Shown: positions 1 through 9,481, counted from the first letter of the stretch. The stretch: 64,000 bases of DNA from Runella aurantiaca (GCF_003339505.1 NZ_QPIW01000001.1:124001-188000); one strand, 5' to 3'. The notes: generated by a model not told the origin, from the sequence alone. Made by a program: numbers and translations.

Positions 1-885
1 TTAGATTCTAAACTTATTTTTTGCCTGTTCTCAATCTTGATTTTGACGGGGTTTCAGCGGATTTCTGACGATAACACCTACGTAAATGACCTTAAGACTT
101 GGCATCAAAAACGCGTTGAAAGCCTCAAAGCCGAGAATGGTTGGCTAAATTTGGCGGGCCTGTTTTGGTTGGAATTGGGAAAGAACAGTTTCGGAGCCGA
201 TGCTAAAAACAACGTGGTCTTTCCAGCGGGGAAGAGCGCGCCCTTGCTGGGCTATTTTACCCTCAAAAACGGCGAAGTTTGGGTCGATATTGAACCAAGC
301 GCGAGGGTGTCGGTAAATAAAGAACCCGTCACCTCGCTTAAAATTTTTCCTTCTGACCACAATATCGTACTCGAAAGTGGCTCTTTGCGGTGGTTTGTGA
401 TTAAGCGCGGGACTAAATTTGGTATTCGCCTTCGCGATTTAGAAAGTCCAGAATTACAGCATTTTGCTGGTGTAAAAACGTACTCAATTGACCCCAAATG
501 GCGTATAGAAGCCAAACTAGAGCCAGCGATCGCCGATAAAAAAATCGCGATTACGGATGTAACGGGTCAAACATCGCTCCAAACATCTCCCGGTACATTG
601 GTTTTTACGATTGACGGAAAAGAACACCGTTTGGATGCCGTAGAAAGTGAAGAACAATTGTTTATTCTTTTTGCCGATAAAACCAGTGGTAAAGAAACCT
701 ACGGAGCAGGGCGTTTTTTGTACGCTGAAAAGCCAAACGAGCGAGGAATCACCGTTCTGGATTTTAATAAATCCATCAACCCGCCTTGCGCATTTACGAC
801 TTTTGCCACCTGTCCGTTGCCACCCAAGCAAAATCGCTTATCCATTGCGGTGACGGCGGGCGAGAAAAACTATGGAAATCATTAA
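1..885 (+). CDS. DUF1684 family protein, 5' end cut by window edge
   Basis: The reading frame is open from base 1, and the residues before the first possible start (TTG at 37) look like a secretion signal: a Lys followed by about 15 hydrophobic residues. The true start therefore probably lies before the window. The rest matches the DUF1684 family: an N-terminal YVNDLKTWHQKR stretch and the C-terminal signature NPPCAFTTFATCPLPP followed by NRL and AGEK. The biochemical role of the family is not established. Transcription probably ends at the hairpin just downstream. Confidence 0.85.
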   Translation, partial: LDSKLIFCLFSILILTGFQRISDDNTYVNDLKTWHQKRVESLKAENGWLNLAGLFWLELGKNSFGADAKNNVVFPAGKSAPLLGYFTLKNGEVWVDIEPSARVSVNKEPVTSLKIFPSDHNIVLESGSLRWFVIKRGTKFGIRLRDLESPELQHFAGVKTYSIDPKWRIEAKLEPAIADKKIAITDVTGQTSLQTSPGTLVFTIDGKEHRLDAVESEEQLFILFADKTSGKETYGAGRFLYAEKPNERGITVLDFNKSINPPCAFTTFATCPLPPKQNRLSIAVTAGEKNYGNH

Positions 886-940
886 AATGTATCTACGAAA
901 CTTAGCTTTGGTACACTGTGACGAGAAAGAGGTAATTCGA

Positions 941-980
941 GTGTGTATGTCCAAATAAAAGTGTGTATGTCCAAATAAAA
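941..980. repeat. 20-bp perfect tandem duplication
   Basis: The unit GTGTGTATGTCCAAATAAAA occurs twice back to back, at 941-960 and 961-980, without mismatch. It sits directly against the terminator hairpin that starts at 981. A recent slippage duplication is the simplest explanation. Confidence 0.95.
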
Positions 981-1012
981 AGCTCCAAATCAGCGATTTG
1001 GAGCTTTTTTAT
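981..1012. terminator. Rho-independent terminator between convergent genes
   Basis: Perfect 10-bp stem AGCTCCAAAT / ATTTGGAGCT with loop CAGCG followed by a T run. It separates the plus-strand DUF1684 gene from the minus-strand metY gene. The A-rich left side would let it also work for metY. Confidence 0.85.
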
Positions 1013-1042
1013 TTAACCCACCTATAATTAAAAAGTTTGTGC

Positions 1043-2674
<1,632 letters not shown>

Positions 2675-2705
2675 TTTGTAGTATCTTCAAAAAAAGCTAC
2701 CTTTG
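2675..2705 (+). promoter_or_regulatory. Bacteroidota-type promoter of the rpsF-rpsR-rplI operon
   Basis: TTTG at 2675-2678, a 19-bp spacer and TACCTTTG at 2698-2705 match the phylum's -33 TTG / -7 TAnnTTTG sigma-A consensus. Transcription would start near 2712, leaving a leader of about 45 bases before rpsF. Confidence 0.75.
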
Positions 2706-2756
2706 CGCCCTCATTTACAATGAGTTCATTAGTATAACCATTTAACAATTCTCAGT

Positions 2757-3131
2757 ATGTTTACAAAACAGTATGAGATGGTGTTCATTTTAACTCCCGT
2801 TTTATCTGATCAACAGATGAAGGACACCATTGAGAAGTTCCGCAAAATCCTTACCGACAACGGTGCGGAGCTCGTACACGAAGAAAATTGGGGCCTAAAA
2901 AAATTGGCTTACCCAATTCAGAACAAGAACACAGGTTTTTATCACCTCATTGAGTTCAAGTCTGCGCCTTCTTTGATTCAAGTCGTTGAGACTGAATTCC
3001 GTCGCGATGAGCGCGTAATGCGCTATTTGACGGTAGCTATGGAAAAACACCACGTAACGTATGCCGAGCGCAAACGCAGTGGATTAGTTGGAAGAAAACA
3101 AACCGAAACAGCTAAGGAGGGCGACGCATAA
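2757..3131 (+). CDS. rpsF: 30S ribosomal protein bS6
   Basis: Platform protein of the small subunit that binds 16S rRNA as a heterodimer with bS18. The 124-residue sequence has the family pattern: YEMVFILTP start, the [20 protein letters not shown] core and the [12 protein letters not shown] segment. The C-terminus carries a charged extension ([19 protein letters not shown]). No Shine-Dalgarno site precedes its ATG, the normal state in this phylum. The stop codon overlaps the start of rpsR (TAATG), indicating translational coupling. Confidence 0.97.
   Translation: MFTKQYEMVFILTPVLSDQQMKDTIEKFRKILTDNGAELVHEENWGLKKLAYPIQNKNTGFYHLIEFKSAPSLIQVVETEFRRDERVMRYLTVAMEKHHVTYAERKRSGLVGRKQTETAKEGDA
3114..3120 (+). 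promoter_or_regulatory. Strong Shine-Dalgarno sequence of rpsR
   Basis: AAGGAGG lies 10 bases before the rpsR ATG at 3131, inside the end of rpsF. Most genes in this window have no such site. Bacteroidota ribosomes normally do not use Shine-Dalgarno pairing because the 16S tail is held in a pocket made by bS21, bS18 and bS6, so a strong site in front of the bS18 gene is notable. Confidence 0.8.
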
Positions 3132-3382
3132 TGACACTAGTAAACGAACCAATCGAGCGTAATCAAAATCGCAAAAAGTATTGCCGCTTTAAGAAAGCCG
3201 GTATTAAATTCATCGATTACAAGGATCCTAACTTCCTTTTGAAGTTGATCAACGAGCAAGGTAAAATTTTACCTCGCCGCCTGACAGGTACCTCTTTGAA
3301 GTACCAACGTAAGGTGTCGCAAGCCATCAAGCGTGCGCGTCACTTGGGATTATTGCCATACGTAGCTGATCAATTAAAGTAA
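3131..3382 (+). CDS. rpsR: 30S ribosomal protein bS18
   Basis: Small-subunit platform protein and partner of bS6. The 83 residues include the hallmark [20 protein letters not shown] and [16 protein letters not shown] segments and the [13 protein letters not shown] end. It starts within the rpsF stop (TAATG overlap) and is followed 22 bases later by rplI. It is preceded by a full AAGGAGG site, suggesting initiation or regulation that differs from most genes here. Confidence 0.97.
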   Translation: MTLVNEPIERNQNRKKYCRFKKAGIKFIDYKDPNFLLKLINEQGKILPRRLTGTSLKYQRKVSQAIKRARHLGLLPYVADQLK

Positions 3383-3388
3383 AAACGG

Positions 3389-3394
3389 AAGGAG
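3389..3394 (+). promoter_or_regulatory. Strong Shine-Dalgarno sequence of rplI
   Basis: AAGGAG lies 10 bases before the rplI ATG at 3405, the same spacing as the rpsR site. Two strong sites in one ribosomal operon contrast with the SD-poor leaders elsewhere in the window. Confidence 0.75.
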
Positions 3395-3404
3395 AAAACT
3401 GACG

Positions 3405-3848
3405 ATGCAAGTTATTTTAAGAACTGATATTGCCGGACTAGGATATAAGAATGATATCTTAGAGGTGAAAGCCGGTTATGGTCGCAACTATCTTATTCCG
3501 CAGGGATTTGCGGTGATGGCGACCGAGTCCAACAAAAAGCAATTGGCCGAAAACTTGAAGCAAGCTTCTCACAAGGCCGAAAAAATCAAAAAAGACGCCG
3601 AAGATTTGGCAGCAGCCATCGGTGAAATGACCGTTGAAATCGCCGCTAAAGCGGGTGATAGCGGCAAAATCTTTGGTCGTGTAACGAGCATCCAAATTTC
3701 GGAAGCACTCAAAGCCAAAGGATTTGACGTTGACCGTAAGAAAATCACGGTTGAAGACGTAAAAACCATCGGTACTTACAAAGCTACGCTTGACCTTCAC
3801 AAAGAAGTGAAACATGCCGTAACGGTAAATGTAGTAGCTGAAGCGTAA
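3405..3848 (+). CDS. rplI: 50S ribosomal protein bL9
   Basis: Elongated large-subunit protein at the base of the L1 stalk. The 147 residues start with MQVILRTDIAGLGYKNDILEVKAGYGRNYLIPQGFA-type sequence (family N-domain, ending in the conserved NYLIPQ), then a long charged connecting helix (about residues 45-75) and the C-terminal domain with GKIFGRVTS. It is the last gene of the operon and is followed by a strong hairpin terminator. Confidence 0.97.
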   Translation: MQVILRTDIAGLGYKNDILEVKAGYGRNYLIPQGFAVMATESNKKQLAENLKQASHKAEKIKKDAEDLAAAIGEMTVEIAAKAGDSGKIFGRVTSIQISEALKAKGFDVDRKKITVEDVKTIGTYKATLDLHKEVKHAVTVNVVAEA

Positions 3849-3867
3849 TCAACGCTGAATATTAAAA

Positions 3868-3899
3868 AAAGTGGCGCGCCTTACGGTCGCGCCACTTTT
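3868..3899. terminator. Terminator after rplI, probably bidirectional
   Basis: Stem AAAGTGGCGCG / CGCGCCACTTT flanked by an A run on the left and a T run on the right. It separates rplI from the convergent YtxH-like gene and can serve both. Confidence 0.85.
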
Positions 3900-3912
3900 T
3901 TTGTGCCCTGCT

Positions 3913-4221
3913 CTAAGGGGTAGGAGGCGTGGAGGTGGGAGTGGAGCCGCCTTTGCCTCGGATATTGTCGAGCAAATCCTGAAGAATTTTCTCGATTTCA
4001 GGTGAATATTTTTTGAGGGTATCGGAGCCCTGGTTTTTGAGCTGCTCGAAATACTCCGGAATCTTTTCAAGGGAGTCTTCGGCCTCCGTTTTTAGGTCAC
4101 CCGCCTTAGATTTAAGGTCTTCGACCATTTTTTCGCCTTCGTCTGTTTTTAAATATTTGTGTAATGCTACCCCGGCAGCGGCTCCCAGAATAAACGTAGC
4201 TAAGTGTTTGGCATTGACCAT
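3913..4221 (-). CDS. YtxH domain-containing small membrane-anchored protein
   Basis: A protein of 102 residues. Residues 7-22 form one hydrophobic, Gly/Ala-rich segment (ATFILGAAAGVALHKYL), followed by an amphipathic helical region rich in Lys and Glu with spaced repeats, as in YtxH/general-stress proteins. The C-terminus is a short Ser/Thr/Pro tail. It probably sits in the inner membrane with a cytoplasmic helix. Function in this family is not defined. It is a single gene between the rplI terminator and the divergent sufS promoter. Confidence 0.7.
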   Translation of the reverse strand: MVNAKHLATFILGAAAGVALHKYLKTDEGEKMVEDLKSKAGDLKTEAEDSLEKIPEYFEQLKNQGSDTLKKYSPEIEKILQDLLDNIRGKGGSTPTSTPPTP

Positions 4222-4335
4222 GGTATTTGCGGTTTTAGTTTAAAAACATAAACAATATAACACGATTAGATGACGCAAAAAATGATTTTTACACCAACGG
4301 TTGGCTTTTTATTTAGACTTTATAAAACTCAAGTC

Positions 4336-4343
4336 TAATTTTG
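4336..4343 (+). promoter_or_regulatory. -7 element of the sufS operon promoter
   Basis: TAATTTTG matches TAnnTTTG. No good TTG lies at the expected -33 distance, so only half the consensus is visible. The element overlaps the first possible in-frame start of sufS (TTG at 4341), which argues against that start. Confidence 0.5.
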
Positions 4344-4436
4344 TGTGTTTTATTTCAATACAACAACGTTAATGTCGGCTACTTTACTATTTCGTTGACG
4401 ATTAACGGGAATTACTCACCACAAATTTTCCACAAA

Positions 4437-5654
4437 GTGCTTGATATCCAAAAAATTCGGCAGGACTTTCCCATTTTAAACGAAGTAATCAACGGAAAAC
4501 CGTTGGTCTACTTTGACAATGCCGCTACTACCCAGAAACCATTTTCCGTTTTGAATGCCCTGACTCATTATTATGAGCATTTCAACGCCAACATTCACCG
4601 AGGAATCCACCATTTAGCCGAAAAAGCCACGTCGGCCTTTGAGGCGTCGCGTCATAAAATTCAGACTTTTTTGAACGCTCGCCACGTGGAGGAAATCATT
4701 TTTACCTATGGCACCACCGATGGTATCAATTTGGTTGCTCAAAGCTACGGACGAACCTTTTTGAAGGCAGGCGATGAAATCGTCATCAGCACCATGGAGC
4801 ATCATTCCAACATTGTGCCTTGGCAAATGCTGTGCGAAGAAAAGGGCTGTGTGCTTCGCGTGATTCCTATCAATGACGAAGGCGAATTGCTAATGGATGA
4901 ATACGAAAAGATGCTTTCTGAGAAAACGAAATTCGTTTCGATCGTTCACGTTTCCAATGCCCTCGGAACCATCAACCCCGTCGCTGAAATCATTGAAAAA
5001 GCCCACGCAGTGGGGGCTAAAGTGCTGATTGACGGCGCGCAGGCCAGTTCTCACATCGACATTGATGTACAGGCATTGGATTGTGATTTTTACGTATTTT
5101 CGTTACACAAACTCTATGGCCCTACGGGCATGGGCGCGTTGTATGGCAAAAAAGACATTCTTAACGCCATGCCACCGTACCGTGGTGGGGGCGAGATGAT
5201 TAAAGAAGTAACATTTGCCAAAACTACTTACAGCGATTTGCCCTATAAATTTGAAGCCGGTACGCCCAATATCGCCGATGTAGTAGCGGCCTATACGGCC
5301 GTTGAATACGTAGAAACGCTTGGTAAAAAGCAGATTGCAGACTACGAGCATGAACTGCTCGTTTATGGTACGGATGCCCTGCAAAGCATTGAAGGGTTAC
5401 GATTGGTGGGTACGGCTAAAGAGAAAGTGAGCGTTATTTCGTTTGTGATGGAAGGAATTCACCCGCAGGATGTGGGCGTAATTCTGGACCAACAGGGCAT
5501 TGCTGTTCGGACGGGGCATCATTGCACCCAACCTTTGATGCAGCGACTCGGAATTCCCGGAACTTCCAGAGCCTCCTTTGCGGTTTATAATACCAAAGAA
5601 GAAATTGATAAATTAGTCGTAGGTTTGGAGAGAGTTAAAAAGATGTTGAGCTAA
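4437..5654 (+). CDS. sufS: SufS-type cysteine desulfurase
   Basis: PLP enzyme that removes sulfur from L-cysteine as a persulfide for Fe-S cluster assembly. I place the start at the GTG at 4437 (405 residues), because the upstream extension overlaps the probable -7 element and has no family similarity. The mature length equals that of E. coli SufS. The Schiff-base lysine is in FSLHKLYGP (K225) and the persulfide cysteine in RTGHHCTQP (C363), with the short lobe of the type II (SufS) group. Downstream lie a toxin-antitoxin pair and sufE. sufBCD are not in this window. Confidence 0.93.
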   Translation: MLDIQKIRQDFPILNEVINGKPLVYFDNAATTQKPFSVLNALTHYYEHFNANIHRGIHHLAEKATSAFEASRHKIQTFLNARHVEEIIFTYGTTDGINLVAQSYGRTFLKAGDEIVISTMEHHSNIVPWQMLCEEKGCVLRVIPINDEGELLMDEYEKMLSEKTKFVSIVHVSNALGTINPVAEIIEKAHAVGAKVLIDGAQASSHIDIDVQALDCDFYVFSLHKLYGPTGMGALYGKKDILNAMPPYRGGGEMIKEVTFAKTTYSDLPYKFEAGTPNIADVVAAYTAVEYVETLGKKQIADYEHELLVYGTDALQSIEGLRLVGTAKEKVSVISFVMEGIHPQDVGVILDQQGIAVRTGHHCTQPLMQRLGIPGTSRASFAVYNTKEEIDKLVVGLERVKKMLS

Positions 5655-5665
5655 ATCATAATACA

Positions 5666-5863
5666 ATGTTATCAACAACGATCAGAACAGAAAGCGTCAT
5701 TGAATCGCTGAGGGATTTGCCCGAAAGAGTGAGTGTCGATGAAATTATTGAACGAATTATCGTGATTGCGAAACTGGATGATGCGTTGGAGCAGGCTGCA
5801 GCAGGACAGGTGTACTCGCACGATTTTATCATGAATCAGGCAAAAGAATGGATAAAGCGATAA
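5666..5863 (+). CDS. Probable antitoxin of a ParE/RelE-type toxin-antitoxin pair
   Basis: A 65-residue helical protein that I recognise mainly by context. It lies 11 bases after sufS and overlaps the start of a ParE-like toxin gene by 16 bases, the usual antitoxin-first order. The sequence has no clear HTH motif; its C-terminus (HDFIMNQAKEWIKR) is the kind of amphipathic segment that wraps a toxin. It would bind and neutralise the toxin. Whether it also represses transcription cannot be told; the pair is more likely transcribed from the suf promoter than from its own. Confidence 0.65.
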   Translation: MLSTTIRTESVIESLRDLPERVSVDEIIERIIVIAKLDDALEQAAAGQVYSHDFIMNQAKEWIKR

Positions 5864-6141
5864 GCTGGTCTGAGCCTGCAAAGGAGGATTTTCGTGATGT
5901 AGTTTATTATTTAATGCGCGATTCTGACGTCTTAGCAGAGAATTGGATTGAGGAATTAGATCATGCGTTGCATCTTTTGAGCAAATTTCCCGAAATGGGA
6001 AAGATGAACCCTGAAAAAGAAGTTCGTTTTATCAGAGAGATATTTGTTGGAAAATACCGAATAGTTTATAGTTATTTAAATGATGTAATCACCGTATTAA
6101 TGATACGACATCAATCGAGACCTTTAGGCAAAATAGAATGA
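5848..6141 (+). CDS. ParE/RelE-superfamily toxin
   Basis: A 97-residue protein with the ParE pattern: ISWSEPAKEDFRDVVYYL at the N-terminus, a helical middle (ENWIEELDHALHLLSKFPEMG), then the beta-hairpin RFIREIFVGKYRIVYSYL and the C-terminal VLMIRHQSRPL. ParE toxins poison DNA gyrase, whereas RelE toxins cleave mRNA; the sequence fits the plasmid-stabilisation/ParE group better but the target is not proven. The start lies inside the antitoxin gene and the stop overlaps the sufE start (ATGA), so the toxin is translationally coupled on both sides. Confidence 0.75.
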   Translation: MDKAISWSEPAKEDFRDVVYYLMRDSDVLAENWIEELDHALHLLSKFPEMGKMNPEKEVRFIREIFVGKYRIVYSYLNDVITVLMIRHQSRPLGKIE

Positions 6142-6566
6142 CAATCAACGAAAAACAAGACGAGTTAATTGAAGATTTTGAATTGTTCGACGACCAGTTG
6201 GACAAAACACAGTATATTATTGACTTGGGTAAAAAACTTTCGCCCATTGCGGAAGAATACAAAACGGATGAAAACTTGATTCGCGGGTGTCAGTCTAAAG
6301 TGTGGCTGCACTCCGAAATGCGCGGCGATGTGGTGCATTTTGAAGCCGACAGCGAACCGACGGCGCAAATCAGCAAAGGCCTAGTGAGTCTTTTGATTAA
6401 AATATTGTCGGACGAAAAGCCCGAAGTTGTTGCCAATGCTGATTTGTACTTTATTGATAAAATAGGCATGAGTAGCATCATTACGTCGCGGCGGGCTGGT
6501 GGCTTGGCTTCGATGATTGCCCGAATGAAAGAGTTTGCGCAACGTGCGTCCGAAAAAGTTAGTTGA
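6138..6566 (+). CDS. sufE: SufE sulfur acceptor for SufS
   Basis: Takes the persulfide from SufS and passes it to the SufBCD scaffold. The 142-residue protein has the family core LIRGCQSKVWL with the acceptor cysteine at C51, the same position as in E. coli SufE, and the C-terminal SIITSRRAGGLASMI segment. Its ATG overlaps the toxin's stop codon. In other genomes sufS and sufE are usually directly adjacent; here the toxin-antitoxin pair is wedged between them. Confidence 0.93.
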   Translation: MTINEKQDELIEDFELFDDQLDKTQYIIDLGKKLSPIAEEYKTDENLIRGCQSKVWLHSEMRGDVVHFEADSEPTAQISKGLVSLLIKILSDEKPEVVANADLYFIDKIGMSSIITSRRAGGLASMIARMKEFAQRASEKVS

Positions 6567-6608
6567 TGCAATTGCATTCAGCGTTCATTACGATTAACCC
6601 CAACAGAA

Positions 6609-6920
6609 ATGACCGAATCAGAATTAAAAGAAGAAGTTGTCAAAGCCATAAAGTCGGTTTATGATCCCGAAATCCCCGTGGATGTGTGGGAATTGGGCCT
6701 GATTTATGACCTGAAAATATTCCCCGTAAACAACGTCTACGTCGAAATGACCCTTACGTCGCCGTCTTGTCCGTCGGCGGGGACGATACCTGCCGAAATT
6801 GAACAAAAAATTCGGGAAGTGGAAGGCGTCAATGACGTAAGTGTAGAGTTGACTTGGGATCCGCCTTACTCACAGGATATGATGAGTGAAGAAGCCAAAC
6901 TTGAACTTGGATTTTTGTAA
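6609..6920 (+). CDS. DUF59/MIP18 family Fe-S assembly protein (SufT-like)
   Basis: A 103-residue single-domain protein of the MIP18 (DUF59) family, which helps mature Fe-S proteins in the SUF pathway. Diagnostic features are YDPEIPVDVWELGLIYD near the N-terminus and the TSPSCPSAGTIP segment with the conserved cysteine. It lies 42 bases after sufE on the same strand, so it is very likely part of the same transcript. It lacks the long extension of some SufT proteins, so I leave the symbol blank. Confidence 0.88.
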   Translation: MTESELKEEVVKAIKSVYDPEIPVDVWELGLIYDLKIFPVNNVYVEMTLTSPSCPSAGTIPAEIEQKIREVEGVNDVSVELTWDPPYSQDMMSEEAKLELGFL

Positions 6921-6983
6921 AACCTTCCTAGAGAAGGGTTGTATACTATTAAAAAACTGTAAACTTAAAACTGTAATCTGATT

Positions 6984-7412
6984 ATGTATCCTCCTCACTT
7001 AGTAGCTCCGATGAAAGAAGATCTGACGAGCGTAGGATTTCAACAACTTGAGAGCGCCGAAGACGTAGATAACTTCATGGCCAATGCCAAAGGAGTGTCG
7101 CTCGTGGTGGTAAACTCGGTCTGCGGATGCGCAGCGGGTGCTTGCCGCCCAGGCGTAAAAGCAGCGTTGGCGTTTAGCGACCTAAAACCCGACAATTTGG
7201 TGACGGTATTTGCGGGCGTTGACCAGGATGCCACCGCCAAAATGCGTGAGTATCTGTTGCCTTATCCTCCTTCATCTCCTTCCATTGCTATTTTTAAGGA
7301 TGATGAATTGGTGCATTTTATTGAGCGTCACCATATCGAAGGTCGCAATGCCAAAATGATTGCGGAACATTTGGTGATGGCATTCGAAGAATTCTGCGGA
7401 GAGAAAGCGTAA
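6984..7412 (+). CDS. BrxA/BrxB family bacilliredoxin
   Basis: A thioredoxin-fold protein of 142 residues with the YphP/bacilliredoxin CGC motif (NSVCGCAAGACRPG; C47, C49 and a third Cys at 54). Family members remove bacillithiol from mixed disulfides on proteins. It lies 63 bases after the DUF59 gene, at the end of the suf run, and is followed by a strong terminator. Its place fits a cell where low-molecular-weight thiols and Fe-S assembly are linked. Function in this organism is inferred from the family. Confidence 0.88.
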   Translation: MYPPHLVAPMKEDLTSVGFQQLESAEDVDNFMANAKGVSLVVVNSVCGCAAGACRPGVKAALAFSDLKPDNLVTVFAGVDQDATAKMREYLLPYPPSSPSIAIFKDDELVHFIERHHIEGRNAKMIAEHLVMAFEEFCGEKA

Positions 7413-7442
7413 GCCAATTTTTTGCTTTTACTACCAGAAGCT

Positions 7443-7475
7443 AACTTCCCGAAAGTTTCATACTTTCGGGAAGTT
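7443..7475. terminator. Bidirectional hairpin terminator
   Basis: Perfect 14-bp stem AACTTCCCGAAAGT / ACTTTCGGGAAGTT with loop TTCAT, then TTGTTTTT. It sits between the convergent bacilliredoxin and methyltransferase genes. Thirteen bases of each arm are identical to the hairpin at 30827-30860. Confidence 0.85.
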
Positions 7476-7481
7476 TTGTTT

Positions 7482-8216
7482 TTAAAATATCTTTACCCCT
7501 TCGCCTTTGTGTTTGCACAAAACCGCATACGCATTCGGTTTTACCTGACGCAAAGGGGAATTGTTGAGCAAAAACGCCTTTGTTTTGTACACCAACCGCT
7601 GCTTCCAGTCTTTCATTAGGTAGGAGACGACTTCGTCGCTGAAGAACAAAAACAATTCGTCTATGACCTCAAATCCTTCTGATTTTAGTAAGAATTTAAA
7701 GAGTGCGGGTGTGTAAATATTGATGTGTCCGTAGGAAAGAAAATGGTCTATTCTGCGGTCTACAAACATGCTAAAATCAATCGGAACTTCAAAAAACTGA
7801 TACTCCGATACGCGGGCAATCTCTCTCAGCAACAAACGCGGATGCTCCACGTGCTCAATGACGTGTGAGCAGGTCGCCAACGAGAACGCTTTATCTTCAT
7901 AGGGAATCGTATAACCGTCAAACAGTTTTACTTCTCGCAACGATTTCAACTGACGCTCATTGATTTTTTCAATGCCGCTACCAGAGATTTCTACCGCGTG
8001 CAAGTTTTCCGTAAATCCACGGCTGTCGAGTTCTTTCAATACCGCCCCGTCGCCGGCTCCGACGTCCAGCACCTTTTTAAAGTTAAATTTTTGACATAAC
8101 TTTATAATGTCATCCGCTTTTTGACGCGCGCCAATCTCACGCCATTGCGCATCAGAATTGACGTATTGTTGGTCGTACACAGTTTGTATCGAGGAGGAAA
8201 GCGGGGCGTTTGGCAT
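7482..8216 (-). CDS. Class I SAM-dependent methyltransferase
   Basis: A 244-residue protein with a Methyltransf_11-type Rossmann fold. Motif I is VLDVGAGDG, motif II HAVEIS, and the post-II segment is SLATCSHVIEHVEHP, typical of enzymes acting on small molecules or quinone/lipid precursors. The substrate cannot be read from the sequence. It is a lone gene, convergent with the suf run, and its start is the ATG at 8216, 153 bases from the divergent VWA gene. Confidence 0.85.
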   Translation of the reverse strand: MPNAPLSSSIQTVYDQQYVNSDAQWREIGARQKADDIIKLCQKFNFKKVLDVGAGDGAVLKELDSRGFTENLHAVEISGSGIEKINERQLKSLREVKLFDGYTIPYEDKAFSLATCSHVIEHVEHPRLLLREIARVSEYQFFEVPIDFSMFVDRRIDHFLSYGHINIYTPALFKFLLKSEGFEVIDELFLFFSDEVVSYLMKDWKQRLVYKTKAFLLNNSPLRQVKPNAYAVLCKHKGEGVKIF

Positions 8217-8369
8217 AGTTCAGAAGGTAACAAATACGATTTATCTTCCCCAAAATTAATTAAAAGCCGTGAAATCCCCGTAGATTATGCAAAAGGGCCT
8301 AAACTTCCCGGGGAGTTTGCGTGTTAGAACACCATATAACAGTTCTTATCCTTAACTTGACATTCTCTC

Positions 8370-9473
8370 ATGCTTGGTCATCGTTTTTCGGAATTTAAGC
8401 CCACGGAACAAACCGGTAAAAATAAATTTGACGAGTTGTTGAACATCTTTCAGCAACTCCTACTGATGAATTCGGGTGACGTATCCCAAGCCATGGCGTG
8501 GATGAGTCAACTGGACCGTCAGTATAACCTTACCAATGACGAATACGGCATTGGCGATTTCTTTGAAGACCTCAAACGCAAAGGTTACATTACAGAGGAA
8601 AACGAAGAAGGTAAGGTCATTATGACCCCTAAAACTGAGCGCAGCATTCGTCGGAGTGCGCTGGAAGAGATTTTTGGTAAGCTCAAACGCTCCAAAGCGG
8701 GCGGCAACCACCACACGCCTTATACGGGTACGGGCGACGAGCTCAGCAGCGATGTGCGCGATTTTCAGTTTGGCGATACCCTCGACCAAATTGCCATGAC
8801 CGAATCCATCAAAAACGCCCAAATTAACCACGGCATCGGCGAATTTTTTCTGGTAGAAAATGACCTTGAAGTGGTGGAAAAAGAGCAAAAAACCTTCACC
8901 GCTACGGTGTTGATGATTGACGTAAGCCACTCCATGATTCTTTACGGCGAAGACCGCATCACCCCCGCCAAAAAAGTGGCGTTGGCGATGGCGGAGTTGA
9001 TTAAAACCAAATATCCTAAAGATACGCTCGACATCATCGTGTTTGGCAACGATGCGTGGCAGATTCAGTTGAAAGACCTCCCGTACCTAGAAGTGGGTCC
9101 ATATCACACCAATACCGTGGCGGGCTTGGAGTTGGCAATGGATTTGTTGCGCCGCCGCAAGACCAAAAACAAGCAGATTTTTATGATTACCGATGGCAAG
9201 CCTACTTGTTTGAAAGAAGGCCTTCGGTACTACAAAAATAGCTTTGGCCTCGACCGAAAAATCGTGAGCAAAACCCTCACGCTGGCAGCCCAATGCCGTC
9301 GGTTGGACGTGCCGATTACGACTTTTATGATTGCTTCCGACCCATACTTGAAGCAATTTGTGCAGGAATTTACACGGGTCAACAATGGCCGCGCATACTA
9401 CAGCAATTTGCAGGGGTTGGGCGGTTTTGTACTGGAAGATTTCCAGCGCAATCGTCGGAAAAATATGAAGTAA
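8370..9473 (+). CDS. VWA domain-containing protein
   Basis: A cytoplasmic 367-residue protein without signal peptide or membrane segment. The N-terminal half is helical and charged. The C-terminal half is a von Willebrand A domain whose metal site (MIDAS) begins with DVSHS, followed by the conserved Thr region and MITDGKPT. Such proteins commonly pair with a MoxR/BchI-like AAA ATPase and act as chaperone-like remodelling complexes, but no ATPase lies next to it here. The role is therefore open. A strong terminator follows. Confidence 0.85.
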   Translation: MLGHRFSEFKPTEQTGKNKFDELLNIFQQLLLMNSGDVSQAMAWMSQLDRQYNLTNDEYGIGDFFEDLKRKGYITEENEEGKVIMTPKTERSIRRSALEEIFGKLKRSKAGGNHHTPYTGTGDELSSDVRDFQFGDTLDQIAMTESIKNAQINHGIGEFFLVENDLEVVEKEQKTFTATVLMIDVSHSMILYGEDRITPAKKVALAMAELIKTKYPKDTLDIIVFGNDAWQIQLKDLPYLEVGPYHTNTVAGLELAMDLLRRRKTKNKQIFMITDGKPTCLKEGLRYYKNSFGLDRKIVSKTLTLAAQCRRLDVPITTFMIASDPYLKQFVQEFTRVNNGRAYYSNLQGLGGFVLEDFQRNRRKNMK

Positions 9474-9481
9474 TTAATGTG

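Noticed and set aside
8121-8327. Plus-strand frame of 68 codons between the methyltransferase and VWA genes
   Set aside because: It overlaps the methyltransferase start antisense, is not similar to any family and has no promoter.
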